From contig CAIQQB010000012.1 of the NCBI GenBank assembly GCA_903873805.1, positions 1-55,947 on the forward strand: a stretch of DNA of 55,947 nucleotides. Reading direction: 5' to 3'. Shown here in pieces: positions 1 through 7,489 of the stretch. This DNA is from an uncultured Opitutia bacterium. GTDB lineage: Bacteria; Verrucomicrobiota; Verrucomicrobiia; Opitutales; Opitutaceae. The notes beneath the pieces are model-generated. The model did no database searches and was not told the DNA's origin. It saw nothing but the letters and a program-made list of their open reading frames with translations. The stretch's first letter is position 1. Each line of letters opens with the position of its first letter. Position numbers and translations under genes: made by a program.

Positions 1-502
1 CTAACATCCTATCGCCCGTAAGTTATGAAATCGTAACCCCGGATTCGTGGGACAGCATTGGGCTTCGCCCCTCCCCCTGCACCCCCTCCCATATTAACTT
101 ATTTTACCCGATCCGCTGTCCAACGGACGGGGACCACCTCAGCCCAAATGCCCGCGGCGGGAAATATCAAGGGGCGAAGGGATCGGCACGTTCGCATGTT
201 TCCGATGAGGCCTAATCTGTGAGTGGGCAACCCGGAATGGTGGCGTTCATGTCACATAGCATGACTTAGAGCGGCATCGTGACAGGTTTCATGGTTGGGG
301 TAAAGCGGCTTGCTCTCGGCCATCGGATTCGCAACCCGATCGCAAGCTGTCCGCCCCCCCCCCGACAACGTCCTGCCGCGGTCCAGCAGAATGCCGCCAA
401 TCCCGCCGGAATCCGCCCCAAAGTCGGGCCGGTTGGCCCGGACCGCCATCTTGGTTGGGTCGCGCACCGGCACCACTTCAATGCCGCTGGTCCGGCGCTA
501 AT
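1..502. other. Left-edge region without a convincing gene
   Basis: No recognisable gene. The minus strand is open from about 498 to 252 (GTG start possible at 476), and its first residues (VVPVRDPTKMAVRANRPDFG) look protein-like. It has no ATG start, follows the stop of the next gene directly, and runs through a 10-base C tract at about 352-361 that could mark a frameshift. It may be the remnant or continuation of a gene linked to the 503-982 ORF. Nothing else is visible here. Confidence 0.3.
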
Positions 503-982
503 TCACGAGCCCCGGTATTTTTCGTTTAAGCGCGCTGCACTTTCGATGACCTGCGCCCGATAAAAATCGGCTAGCTCAGCCATCTCCGCTGCGCCGGTGA
601 GATTGTGCGCATCATCTGCAACGGTGGCGAACAGACGGAAATCTTCGTCCGCCTTAATTTCCAGCCAAACTTGATAGACCTGCATCTGTTGTGCGCCGAT
701 GACGGGATCGACTTTTCCAGCGACAATCTGCTGGGCGAGCACTCTCATCTTGCGGCAGCGGGAGCGCCATAGAGCCTCATTCTTCACCGTGGGAGGAATC
801 GCCATCATCTTTCGCAGCCGATCAGCTTTGATCTTCCCCCATCCCACCCGAATATGCCCCTGAAGTCGAGCCAATTGGCCCGGGGATGCCCCAAGTTCGA
901 GGAGAGGGAAAGGGTCCGGCCCCAGCATGATCGCGGGTTCGGCCGGCACCTCCGGCATTGCGGCGGGGGCGGCGGGGGACAT
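503..982 (-). CDS. Hypothetical protein, 159 aa
   Basis: I do not recognise a family. The reading frame can be extended upstream, but the ATG at 980-982 avoids overlap with the divergent glycosyltransferase and gives a soluble protein with a Pro/Ala-rich start. This is followed by a charged, probably helical C-terminal half (VYQVWLEIKADEDFRLFATV, then a helix ending in NEKYRGS). No signal peptide or membrane segment is seen. Balanced amphipathic composition supports real coding, but the product could be part of a decayed locus at the window edge. Confidence 0.5.
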   Translation of the reverse strand: MSPAAPAAMPEVPAEPAIMLGPDPFPLLELGASPGQLARLQGHIRVGWGKIKADRLRKMMAIPPTVKNEALWRSRCRKMRVLAQQIVAGKVDPVIGAQQMQVYQVWLEIKADEDFRLFATVADDAHNLTGAAEMAELADFYRAQVIESAARLNEKYRGS

Positions 983-994
983 GCTAGTGCGATC

Positions 995-2233
995 TTGCCT
1001 GACGATCCTCGCGCCATCGCCTACCTGTTCACGACCTTTCCCCAGTCCACGGAGACCTTCCTGCAGCGGGAGATCACGGGAATGCAGGCGCGGGGCGTGC
1101 CGTTGCGCCTCTACTCGCTCTGGGGGGGCCGCAATGATTTCAACGGGCAGCCGGTGGTGCTTTTCCCCAAATGGAAGCTCATCGCGCTGCTCTGGATGAT
1201 TCCGTTCACAGCGCTCCGGCATCCCCGGCTATTCGGCGAACTGATGGGCGGCCTCGTCACCCGGCGGGCGCCTTCGTGGATCAACTTCTGGGAGAACATG
1301 CTCGGGGCCGGTTTCGCCTGCCTGTATGCCGGTGAGTTCCGGCGCAATCCGCCGGCGCACATTCATGCCGCCTGGAGCGGTGGGCCGGCGACCGCGGCCT
1401 GGCTTCTCTGGCGTCTCAACGGCCAGTGCTTCAGCGCCGGGGCGCATGCCTACGACATCTACGGGCACGGCGGCGACTGGTGGCTGCGCGAAAAGCTCGC
1501 GGCGGCCGTGTTCGTCCACACCTCGACCGAGATGGGCCGGCGGACGCTGCGGGAGCGCGGCGTGGCGGCGGACAAGATCCACGTCATCCGCCGCAGCCTC
1601 ACCACGCTGCCGCCGCTGAAACCGCTGCGTACCGAGCGTTCGCCGTTGCGGCTGCTCTGTGTGGCGAGACTCGTGCCCAAGAAAGGGCTCGACCGCCAGC
1701 TGCAGATCTACGCGGCGCTGCAGGCGGCCGGAGTGGCGTTCGAGGCGCGCATCGCGGGCGAGGGACCTCTGCGAGGCGCACTGGCGGCCCAGATTGCCGA
1801 CCTGGGTTTGCAGGACCGGGTGACGCTGCTGGGCCACCGGCCGCAGAAGGAAATCTGGGAACTGCTGACCTGGGCGGACGCGCTGCTGCACACCGGGGTG
1901 GTGGCGGCGGATGGCGACCGCGACGGTCTCCCAAACGTGATTCCGGAGGCCATGAGCGCGGGGGTGGTCGTGGTGACGTCACCGGCGGCGGCCACCACCG
2001 AGGCGGTGACGGACGGCGTAACCGGTTTTGTCGCCGCCGTGGAGGAGCCGGCGCAATGGGTGGCGGCGCTCCAAACCGTGGGCCGCGACGACGCGCTCAT
2101 CGAGCCGGTGCGCACTGCGGCCCGGCGGTGGGTCGAGGAGAATTTCGACGCCGCCCGCAACGCGGAGAAGCTTCACGCGCTGTTCATTCGCAATGGGACT
2201 GATACTCCGAAGCTGGCTTCGGCTTGGTTGTAG
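995..2233 (+). CDS. Family 4 glycosyltransferase (WcaL-like)
   Basis: About 412 aa. The N-terminus (YLFTTFPQSTETFLQREI) is typical of GT-B glycosyltransferases of the colanic-acid WcaL type, which add sugars to lipid-linked exopolysaccharide or O-antigen intermediates at the cytoplasmic membrane. The C-terminal half is a Glycos_transf_1 domain: VARLVPKKGL, GEGPLRGAL, then DGLPNVIPEAMSAG around residues 310-323, corresponding to the nucleotide-sugar binding EX7E region with Asp in place of the first Glu. The start is uncertain: the in-frame ATG at 854 would overlap the divergent gene by 129 bp, so TTG at 995 is preferred. The last dozen or so residues (ending KLASAWL) and the stop codon lie in an interspersed repeat, so the original C-terminus was probably different. 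Confidence 0.8.
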   Translation: MPDDPRAIAYLFTTFPQSTETFLQREITGMQARGVPLRLYSLWGGRNDFNGQPVVLFPKWKLIALLWMIPFTALRHPRLFGELMGGLVTRRAPSWINFWENMLGAGFACLYAGEFRRNPPAHIHAAWSGGPATAAWLLWRLNGQCFSAGAHAYDIYGHGGDWWLREKLAAAVFVHTSTEMGRRTLRERGVAADKIHVIRRSLTTLPPLKPLRTERSPLRLLCVARLVPKKGLDRQLQIYAALQAAGVAFEARIAGEGPLRGALAAQIADLGLQDRVTLLGHRPQKEIWELLTWADALLHTGVVAADGDRDGLPNVIPEAMSAGVVVVTSPAAATTEAVTDGVTGFVAAVEEPAQWVAALQTVGRDDALIEPVRTAARRWVEENFDAARNAEKLHALFIRNGTDTPKLASAWL

Positions 2234-2361
2234 CCGGGGTCACTGACCCCGGGGATTGAAGGTCGGAATTCCAAGGCACCGGGGTCAGCCGCCGAGGCTG
2301 CCGTACTCGTCGCGACCCCGGCTACAGTGGGTCCTCAATACCCCGGGGCTAGCCCCGGGGA
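2193..2361 (+). repeat. Interspersed palindromic repeat family A, copy 1
   Basis: Begins near ATGGGACTGAT inside the glycosyltransferase 3' end, then CGAAGCTGGCTTCGGCTTGG, TTGTAGCCGGGGTC, an inner GGGGTC/GACCCC palindrome, and a closing arm GACCCCGGCTACAG followed by ATACCCCGGGG. The same order of blocks recurs at 51211-51366 and 53499-53650, and in shorter form at 29743-29815. The outer arms TAGCCGGGGTC and GACCCCGGCTA are complementary, so each unit can fold as one long hairpin. Confidence 0.85.
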
Positions 2362-2370
2362 TGCTGACTG

Positions 2371-2501
2371 CGGCTCGCCTGTCAGACTGACGAAAACCCA
2401 AGCTCCCTGCGCTTAGGCACAGGGCTACATTCCCGAGGTAGCCCGTCGCATGAGCGGCGGGACTTGAGGCACCGCTGCGTCAGGCTAACGCGCGAGCCTC
2501 A
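2371..2501 (+). repeat. Repeat family B, copy 1 (downstream of ndk)
   Basis: About 130 bp, closed by GGCTCGC at 2372-2378 and GCGAGCC at 2493-2499. It contains GAAAACCCAAGCTCCCTGCG, AGGGCTACATTCC and GAGCGGCGGGACT in the same order and orientation as the copy at 3044-3176. The two copies lie on either side of ndk as direct repeats. Confidence 0.85.
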
Positions 2502-2558
2502 ATCATAAGGCCCAGACGCAACTGGAGCAGTTCCCGGGCACAGTCGGCGCCGGCGGAA

Positions 2559-2975
2559 TCAGCCGAAGAGCTCGTTGGGCTGGAAGAAGCGGGCGAGTTC
2601 GAGCTGGGCGTTCTCGTCGCTGTCGGACGCATGCACGACGTTCTTCATCATGTCGGTGCCGAAATCGCCGCGGATGGTGCCCTTGGCGGCTTTGCGGGAG
2701 TCGGTCGGGCCGAGCAGGTCGCGGACGCGGGCGACGGCGTTGTCGCCGCTGAGAGCGAGCACGATGACTGGGCGGGAGTGCATGAACTCCTCGATCTCGG
2801 GGTAGAACGGCTTGCTGGCGACATGGGCGTAGTGCGCGCGGAGCAGTTCGGGCGAGAGCCGGATCATCTTGCAGCCGATCACGTCAAAGCCGGCCCGGTC
2901 GAAGCGATCCAGCACACTGCCGGCAAGGCGTTTTTCCATGCAGTCGGGTTTCAGGATGATGAGGGTTTTGGACAT
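2559..2975 (-). CDS. ndk: Nucleoside diphosphate kinase
   Basis: 138 aa, normal family length. It transfers the gamma-phosphate of ATP to nucleoside diphosphates through a phosphohistidine. The active-site signature NVVHASDSDENAQLELARFF contains the catalytic His (usual form N-x2-H-x-SDS), and KPD near residue 10 plus KGTIRGDFG complete the nucleotide site. ATG at 2973-2975 is preceded on the minus strand by a purine-rich GAGGG, one of the few plausible ribosome sites here. It is a single-gene unit, bracketed by two direct copies of repeat family B, which is unusual for a housekeeping gene. Confidence 0.97.
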   Translation of the reverse strand: MSKTLIILKPDCMEKRLAGSVLDRFDRAGFDVIGCKMIRLSPELLRAHYAHVASKPFYPEIEEFMHSRPVIVLALSGDNAVARVRDLLGPTDSRKAAKGTIRGDFGTDMMKNVVHASDSDENAQLELARFFQPNELFG

Positions 2976-3043
2976 AAACCCTCAGCTTGGCTCCCGGCTG
3001 GCCGGAGGGGAAGCCAGAATTTGGCGCTGGGTTGGCGGTCTAT

Positions 3044-3176
3044 GGAGGCTCGCATCATAGCCTGCGAAAACCCAAACTCCCTGCGCTCACGCGTAGGGCT
3101 ACATTCCGGAGGTCGCCCGCCGCGTGAGCGGCGGGACTGGAGGCACCAGCCACGTCAGACTAAAGCGTGAGCCTCG
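3044..3176 (+). repeat. Repeat family B, copy 2 (upstream of ndk)
   Basis: Closed by GAGGCTCGC (3045-3053) and GCGTGAGCCTC (3166-3176). Shares the blocks GAAAACCCAAACTCCCTGCG, AGGGCTACATTCC and GTGAGCGGCGGGACT with copy 1 at 2371-2501, in the same orientation. Confidence 0.85.
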
Positions 3177-3207
3177 GTAAACCCACTTTCTCCCACGGTT
3201 AAGGTGC

Positions 3208-3242
3208 CCATGCCAGTCGCCACGAAGGGTGACGTGGCATGG
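3208..3242 (+). repeat. Short inverted repeat family F, copy 1
   Basis: CCATGCCA and TGGCATGG pair around an interior containing CGAAGG. A related element with CCATGCCA ... GAGCGAAGGAGA ... TGGCAT lies at 51154-51189. It lies beyond the 3' end of the S26-like gene and could act as a transcript-end hairpin, although no T-run follows. Confidence 0.5.
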
Positions 3243-3299
3243 GCCACTTATCCATGTCAGGTTCAGGCAAAAGGGGCGAGAACGCCCAACGCGGCGGAC

Positions 3300-3794
3300 T
3301 CAGCGGGCGGGGGCGGCCAGGGCGACGGGGGTGCCGGCCAGGGCGGCGTTGGCGAGCTGCGAGCCGGTGCGGCCGTCGGAGTGAAAGGTGGCGTAAACCA
3401 CGCCGAGCAGATTCGCGTCGCTGACCGGGGTGCTGTCGGCTGCGGTGTTGTTGTAGCCCTGAGCCTGCCAGCCGCCGGCGGTGGCGGCGACGAGCCGATG
3501 GGCGATCGTTTCGCCAAAGTTGTTCCGATAAAGCACCACCATGCCGGCTTGGAGCTTGGACGCGGGAAGCATCTTGACCACCAGCACCGCGCCGTCGCCG
3601 AAGTAGGGGAGCATTGACTCGCCCTCGACCCGGACGACCTGGAGGCCGGTCTTGGTGTCGGCGAGCCGGTGGGCGTCGGCCAGCGCGGTGTCGAGCGAGA
3701 TGCTCGTGCTGGGATTGGCGTTCGCCCCGAAACCGGCGGGCAGGAGGCTGAGGGCGGCGAGCGCGAGGAGCAGGCGGCGGGTGTTGGTCTTCAT
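3300..3794 (-). CDS. Secreted S26-like (signal-peptidase-fold) protein
   Basis: 164 aa from ATG 3792-3794 (an upstream in-frame start at 3812 is less likely). An N-terminal signal peptide ends near GANA/NP. The body matches the S24/S26 peptidase fold: GESMLP (Ser60), AGMVVLYR, then IAHRLV (His99) and SDANLLGVV (Asp126). This Ser-His-Asp spacing resembles the archaeal/ER (Sec11/SipW) branch of signal peptidase rather than the Ser-Lys bacterial branch. The S26 family normally carries a transmembrane anchor; here only a cleavable signal is seen, so the protein may be periplasmic. Activity and substrate are unknown; it may be a non-peptidase relative. Confidence 0.65.
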   Translation of the reverse strand: MKTNTRRLLLALAALSLLPAGFGANANPSTSISLDTALADAHRLADTKTGLQVVRVEGESMLPYFGDGAVLVVKMLPASKLQAGMVVLYRNNFGETIAHRLVAATAGGWQAQGYNNTAADSTPVSDANLLGVVYATFHSDGRTGSQLANAALAGTPVALAAPAR

Positions 3795-3970
3795 GGGACC
3801 AGCATAGTTCACCGCGCTGTTTTCCGGTATTGAGTGCTCTCCTCAACTTGCCGGTCGCCGTCTGCCCATTCGGAAACCGGGCACCGCCCAGCCGCCCTGG
3901 GGAGGAGGCCCCAGTCCGCTGGGGTGTATCCGCAGCCGCTCTGGGGGCTGCCGCCCAGCCCGCCCCGGGG

Positions 3971-4690
3971 CTACAGCAGTCCGCCGCGGCGGAAACTGAA
4001 GTGACCCACGCCGGCGGGGTCCGCGGACGCGGCGCCGAGGATCACATGGTCGAGCAGATCGATTTCCACGGCCCGCGCGGCCTCGCGGAGCTGCCGCGTC
4101 ACGCGGACATCCGCGCTGCTCGGCGCGGGATCGCCCGAGGGATGGTTGTGGACGCAGATGACGGCGGACGCCGCCTCGCGGATGGCCTCGCGGAAAACTT
4201 CGCGCGGGTGCACGAGCGAGTTGCTCGCGGTGCCGGAGGTGACCTCGACGCATTTGAGCAGGCGGTTCTTGCGGTTGAGGCAGAGCACCCAGAATTTTTC
4301 GACCTCGAGGCCCTGGGCCAGCGGGACCATGTAGTCGGCGACGGTGTCGGCGCGCTCGAGAATCGGCGCGGTGCCGCGCTCCTCGCGCAGGACACGCCGC
4401 GCGATTTCCATCACGGCGAGAAGCTGGAGGGCCTTGACGCGGCCGATGCCCTTGAGTTTGCGAAAGTCCTCCTCGCGCCAGCGGGTCAGGCCGGCGAGCG
4501 AACCGGCGTCGGCGATCAGGCGGGTGGCGAGCGAGAGCACGTCGTGGCCGCGGGTGCCGCTGCGCAGCAGCATCGCGAGCAGTTCGGTGTCGCTGAGCAT
4601 CGCGGGGCCGAGGCGCTGGAGGCGTTCCTGCGGGCGTTCGCCGACGGCAAGCGTCTGCAGTCGGTTGGGGGTTTCCGAGGTCAGGTTCAT
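3971..4690 (-). CDS. radC: RadC-family JAB/MPN protein
   Basis: 239 aa. The N-terminal helix-hairpin-helix region (GIGRVKALQL) is followed by a JAB1/MPN metal-binding domain with the signature HNHPSGDPAPSSADV (His, His, Ser, Asp ligands), as in the RadC/YeeS family. Despite its name, the family's role in repair is unproven. The ATG at 4688-4690 was chosen over the upstream TTG at 4717 because the family normally starts shortly before ERPQERL. This ATG overlaps the stop of an upstream phosphatase-like remnant (ATGA), so the two reading frames could be translationally coupled. Confidence 0.93.
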   Translation of the reverse strand: MNLTSETPNRLQTLAVGERPQERLQRLGPAMLSDTELLAMLLRSGTRGHDVLSLATRLIADAGSLAGLTRWREEDFRKLKGIGRVKALQLLAVMEIARRVLREERGTAPILERADTVADYMVPLAQGLEVEKFWVLCLNRKNRLLKCVEVTSGTASNSLVHPREVFREAIREAASAVICVHNHPSGDPAPSSADVRVTRQLREAARAVEIDLLDHVILGAASADPAGVGHFSFRRGGLL

Positions 4691-4863
4691 GGAGCGGAGG
4701 TTCCGGGCATCAGACAAGGCGTGCCGGACTGTTTGCTGCGGAAGACACCGGCATCGACTCTGAAGGCGTGGTCGAGCGAGGTCGCGATGACTGGTTGGGC
4801 CCAGTCCGACGGGCGGTCTCGCGGCGCGTCCGCGGCGTGAACGATGCCGGTGCCAGCTAGCAT
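4687..4863 (-). pseudogene. 5' fragment of a dual-specificity-phosphatase-like gene
   Basis: From ATG 4861-4863 the frame reads a short hydrophobic stretch ending VHAADA (signal-peptide-like), then DWAQPVIATSLDHAFRVDAG and VFRSKQ. The W-A-Q-P ... RV-x-G-V-x-R-S-x-Q pattern is the start of secreted dual-specificity/tyrosine phosphatases. The catalytic HCxxGxxR is absent: the frame ends 13 residues later and overlaps the radC ATG. Upstream, the signal peptide runs straight into repeat family D. I infer that the gene lost its body by deletion against radC and may have lost its own start to the repeat. Confidence 0.5.
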
Positions 4864-4884
4864 GAACACCAGGAGGCAGGTGTT

Positions 4885-5043
4885 ATTTACCACGGATTTC
4901 ACGGATGGACACGGATGGGATGGGAGGGACGGAAGTTGTCGCACGTCCAAACACGCTTGGGCCTGAAGCAGGAAGCCGCCGGCGAAAATGACCGCAGATT
5001 GTGGCTGGAAAATCCGTGTTCATCCGTGTCATCCGTGGTCAAA
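4885..5043. repeat. ACGGAT repeat family D, copy 1
   Basis: Bounded by inverted arms: 4889-4916 (ACCACGGAT, ACGGAT, ACACGGAT in tandem) and 5011-5038 (ATCCGTGT, ATCCGT, ATCCGTGG). The interior of about 95 bp is unrelated to other copies. Copies with the same arms occur at 41869-42010, and one arm alone occurs at 53375-53401. Confidence 0.8.
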
Positions 5044-5084
5044 CTGACTTGGACTGGATCGATCAGAGGTTTGTCCGCCTGCCT

Positions 5085-5741
5085 TCACCAAGCCGCGGCG
5101 GCACGGGCGACGGCGGCGGGGTCGGGGGCGCCGTAGAACGCGGTGCCGACCACGAAGGTGTCGGCGCCGGCCGCCCGGCATTCGGGACCGGTGGCGAGAT
5201 CGATGCCGCCGTCGACCTCGAGTCTGAAGCCGAGGCCCCGGGCGGTGCGCTCACGGTCGATCTCCGCAATTTTCGGCAGCATGTCGCGGCGGAAGGACTG
5301 GCCGCCGAATCCGGGTTGGACGGTCATCACCAGCACGAGGTCGACCTGGTCGAGCAGCGGCCGGGCGGCGGCGGCGGGCGTGGCGGGGTTGAGCACGAGA
5401 CCGCACCGGCAGCCGAGGGCGCGGATGCGCGCGAGGGTGGCCGCGTGGTCGTAGGCGGGCTCGAGATGGATGCTGATCTGGCTGGCCCCGGCCCGGGCGA
5501 AGGCCTCGATGTAGCGCTGCGGCTCGTCGAGCATAAGATGCACGTCGAAGAACAGCGCGGAGTTTTTGCGGAGGGCGGCGACGGTTTGCGGGCCGAAGGT
5601 GAGGTTGGGCGCAAAATGTCCGTCCATGATGTCGATGTGCACCCACGTCAGACCAAGCGAGGCGGCGAACTTCACCCCGGCCGCGAGGTTGGCGTGGTCA
5701 CTGGCGAGGATGGACGGCGCGAGGATGGACGGAAGCGGCAT
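5085..5741 (-). CDS. rpe: Ribulose-phosphate 3-epimerase
   Basis: 218 aa TIM barrel interconverting ribulose 5-phosphate and xylulose 5-phosphate in the pentose phosphate/Calvin pathways. Diagnostic motifs in order: LAPSILASD at the start, HIDIMDGHFAPN (metal-binding His and catalytic Asp), HLMLDEP, VMTVQPGFGGQ, EVDGGID (second catalytic Asp) and the phosphate-binding VVGTAFYG. ATG at 5739-5741. It lies 79 bp downstream of lptE on the same strand and may be the last gene of the rpmF-to-rpe run. Confidence 0.96.
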   Translation of the reverse strand: MPLPSILAPSILASDHANLAAGVKFAASLGLTWVHIDIMDGHFAPNLTFGPQTVAALRKNSALFFDVHLMLDEPQRYIEAFARAGASQISIHLEPAYDHAATLARIRALGCRCGLVLNPATPAAAARPLLDQVDLVLVMTVQPGFGGQSFRRDMLPKIAEIDRERTARGLGFRLEVDGGIDLATGPECRAAGADTFVVGTAFYGAPDPAAVARAAAAW

Positions 5742-5820
5742 GGAGCCCGCAGACTAGGGGGGAACCCGGGCCGGGCTCAATGCTGGAATCCGCCGGAGCC
5801 GCGCGGCTCCGCGCCAACCC

Positions 5821-6336
5821 TCACCACCGGTCCAGCACCGCGGGGGCGGCAGCCTTGGCCAGATCGCCGGCGAGCAGCGGGACGGCCTGGTATTCAGACT
5901 GCAGCTGGCCGCTGTCGGTGAAGCTCTCGCGCTCCGCGTGCAGCGGGCGCTGCTCAAACAATTTCCGGCCGGCGGTGTTGTCCTGGAGGGTGGCGGTGGC
6001 GTCGAGGGCGAGGCCGAATTTGCGGGCCAGCCCGCTGTCGCCGGGCTGGGTCGTGAGGACGCTGCGCCCGTAGGCGGTCAGGACGACGGTGAGGGTGGCG
6101 TCGGCCTCCGCGGGCGAGCTGACGAGGGTCACGCGGCCGTCGCGGAGGAATTCGTCGCGCAGTTGCGCGCTGACGGTGGCGGCGGCTTGGGGCAGGTTGC
6201 TGTCGTTCCGCACGGGCGAAATATAGAGCGTATGGAAATCGGGGGCGGCGCCGGTGCCGAGCCGGTAATGGGCGCAGCCGCCCGCGAGCAGACCGGCGGC
6301 CAGCCCGGTGACCAAGAGAAGCAAGTTTCGGAACAT
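5821..6336 (-). CDS. lptE: LptE-like outer-membrane lipoprotein
   Basis: About 171 aa from ATG 6334-6336 (a GTG at 6354 is 10 nt after the previous stop and also possible). The signal peptide ends in the lipobox LAGGC. The mature part starts HYRLGTG and continues with the LptE/RlpB-type pattern FHTLYISPVRNDSNLPQAAA, then AYGRSVLTTQ. In the Lpt machine this lipoprotein plugs the LptD barrel that delivers lipopolysaccharide to the cell surface. It directly follows bamD, a sensible envelope-assembly pairing. LptD itself is not in the window. Confidence 0.8.
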   Translation of the reverse strand: MFRNLLLLVTGLAAGLLAGGCAHYRLGTGAAPDFHTLYISPVRNDSNLPQAAATVSAQLRDEFLRDGRVTLVSSPAEADATLTVVLTAYGRSVLTTQPGDSGLARKFGLALDATATLQDNTAGRKLFEQRPLHAERESFTDSGQLQSEYQAVPLLAGDLAKAAAPAVLDRW

Positions 6337-6364
6337 GCGGGGAAACGCGCTCACGGGGGCGCGT

Positions 6365-7477
6365 TCAAAACAGCCCGAAGAACCACTTTTTGCGCGGCGG
6401 ACTGGTATCAGGAGAGGCTGGTGAGCCTGCAGGTGCGGTGGTCCCGGGAGATGCCGAATTCCGGCCAGTTGCTTTGGCCGTAGCCTTGGCCTCGGCGGCG
6501 TCGACGGCGGCGAGCTGCTGGCGGGCCTTCGCGGCGACCTTGGAATCGGGGTAGACGGTGATGGCCTCGTTATAGAACACGCGGGCGGCCTTGAAATTGT
6601 CGCGCTTGTAGAAATAGAAGTCGGCGATCAGCATTTTGCTTTCGGCCAGGACCTCCTTCATGCTGGCGAGTCCCTTCTCGGCGTCGGCCTGGGCGGGATT
6701 CTGGGGAAACAGGATGGAGAAGTCCTCGAAGTCGGTGATGGCCTTGAGGGTGGAGGCCTGGTCGTAATACGGCCCCTCGACCAGACCGGCGAGGGCCTGG
6801 GCGCGGCCAAGGTAGGCGTCGGGGGCCAGCATGCTCTGCGGGTAGCTGTCGATCAGGCGATCAAGGGCGTCGATGGCGCTATCGCTGGTGCCGTACTTCT
6901 GCTGGCCGCGGACGATGTTCATCAGGGCGAGCGGGGCGTAGTCGCTCTGGGGCGCCTCGGTGATGAGGGTTTCAAAGTACTCGAGGCCCTTGGAACGGTT
7001 GGTGAAGCCGGGGATCAGGCCCCAGTAATGGTTCCTGGCGCCGTCAACGAGCTGGTTGGCGATGGTATACTGTTCGCCGATGATCTCGTTGAAATGAGCC
7101 GAGTTGGGGTAGAGCGTGATGACCTGCTGGTAGGTGTCGAAGGCGGCGAAATACTGCTGGCGGGACTGGTAGAGCTTGGCGGCCCGGAAGCAGGCCTCGG
7201 GGGCGTAATCGGAGCGGGGGTACTTCTTCACGACGCCGAGGTAAAGGGACAGCGCGGTCCCGCGGTCGCCCTTTTCCTCGGCGGAGCGGGCGCGGTTCAT
7301 GGCGTCGAGGGCGTTGCGGGCTTCGGGCTCCGCGAGGGTGGAGAGCGCGCCGCCCTGGATGATCCAGCCCGTCTGCTGGGACCAGACGAGGTCGGCCCGG
7401 AGCGTGGTGCTGGCAAGGAGGAGAACGGCGAGGCAGACGCGGAGCACGGCGGGCACGCGGGCGAGGATGGTGGGCAT
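6365..7477 (-). CDS. bamD: BamD-like outer-membrane assembly TPR protein
   Basis: 370 aa: a signal peptide (cleavage near LRA/DLVW), then tetratricopeptide repeats typical of BamD/YfiO, e.g. GTALSLYLGVVKKYPRSDYA, AFDTYQQVITLYPNS and ARVFYNEAITVYPDS. The C-terminal tail of about 40 residues is low-complexity Ala/Pro/Thr ending PPRKKWFFGLF. BamD is normally a lipoprotein of about 245 aa. This one is longer and has no Cys at the cleavage site, as seen in some Verrucomicrobiota, so anchoring is unclear. It sits between fabH and lptE. Confidence 0.8.
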   Translation of the reverse strand: MPTILARVPAVLRVCLAVLLLASTTLRADLVWSQQTGWIIQGGALSTLAEPEARNALDAMNRARSAEEKGDRGTALSLYLGVVKKYPRSDYAPEACFRAAKLYQSRQQYFAAFDTYQQVITLYPNSAHFNEIIGEQYTIANQLVDGARNHYWGLIPGFTNRSKGLEYFETLITEAPQSDYAPLALMNIVRGQQKYGTSDSAIDALDRLIDSYPQSMLAPDAYLGRAQALAGLVEGPYYDQASTLKAITDFEDFSILFPQNPAQADAEKGLASMKEVLAESKMLIADFYFYKRDNFKAARVFYNEAITVYPDSKVAAKARQQLAAVDAAEAKATAKATGRNSASPGTTAPAGSPASPDTSPPRKKWFFGLF

Positions 7478-7489
7478 GGCGGAAGAGAT

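Noticed and set aside
3843..3970. GC-rich stretch between the S26-like gene and radC as a gene
   Set aside because: Only short shadow frames; it has local CCCCAG/CTGGGG hairpins, but no coding signal.
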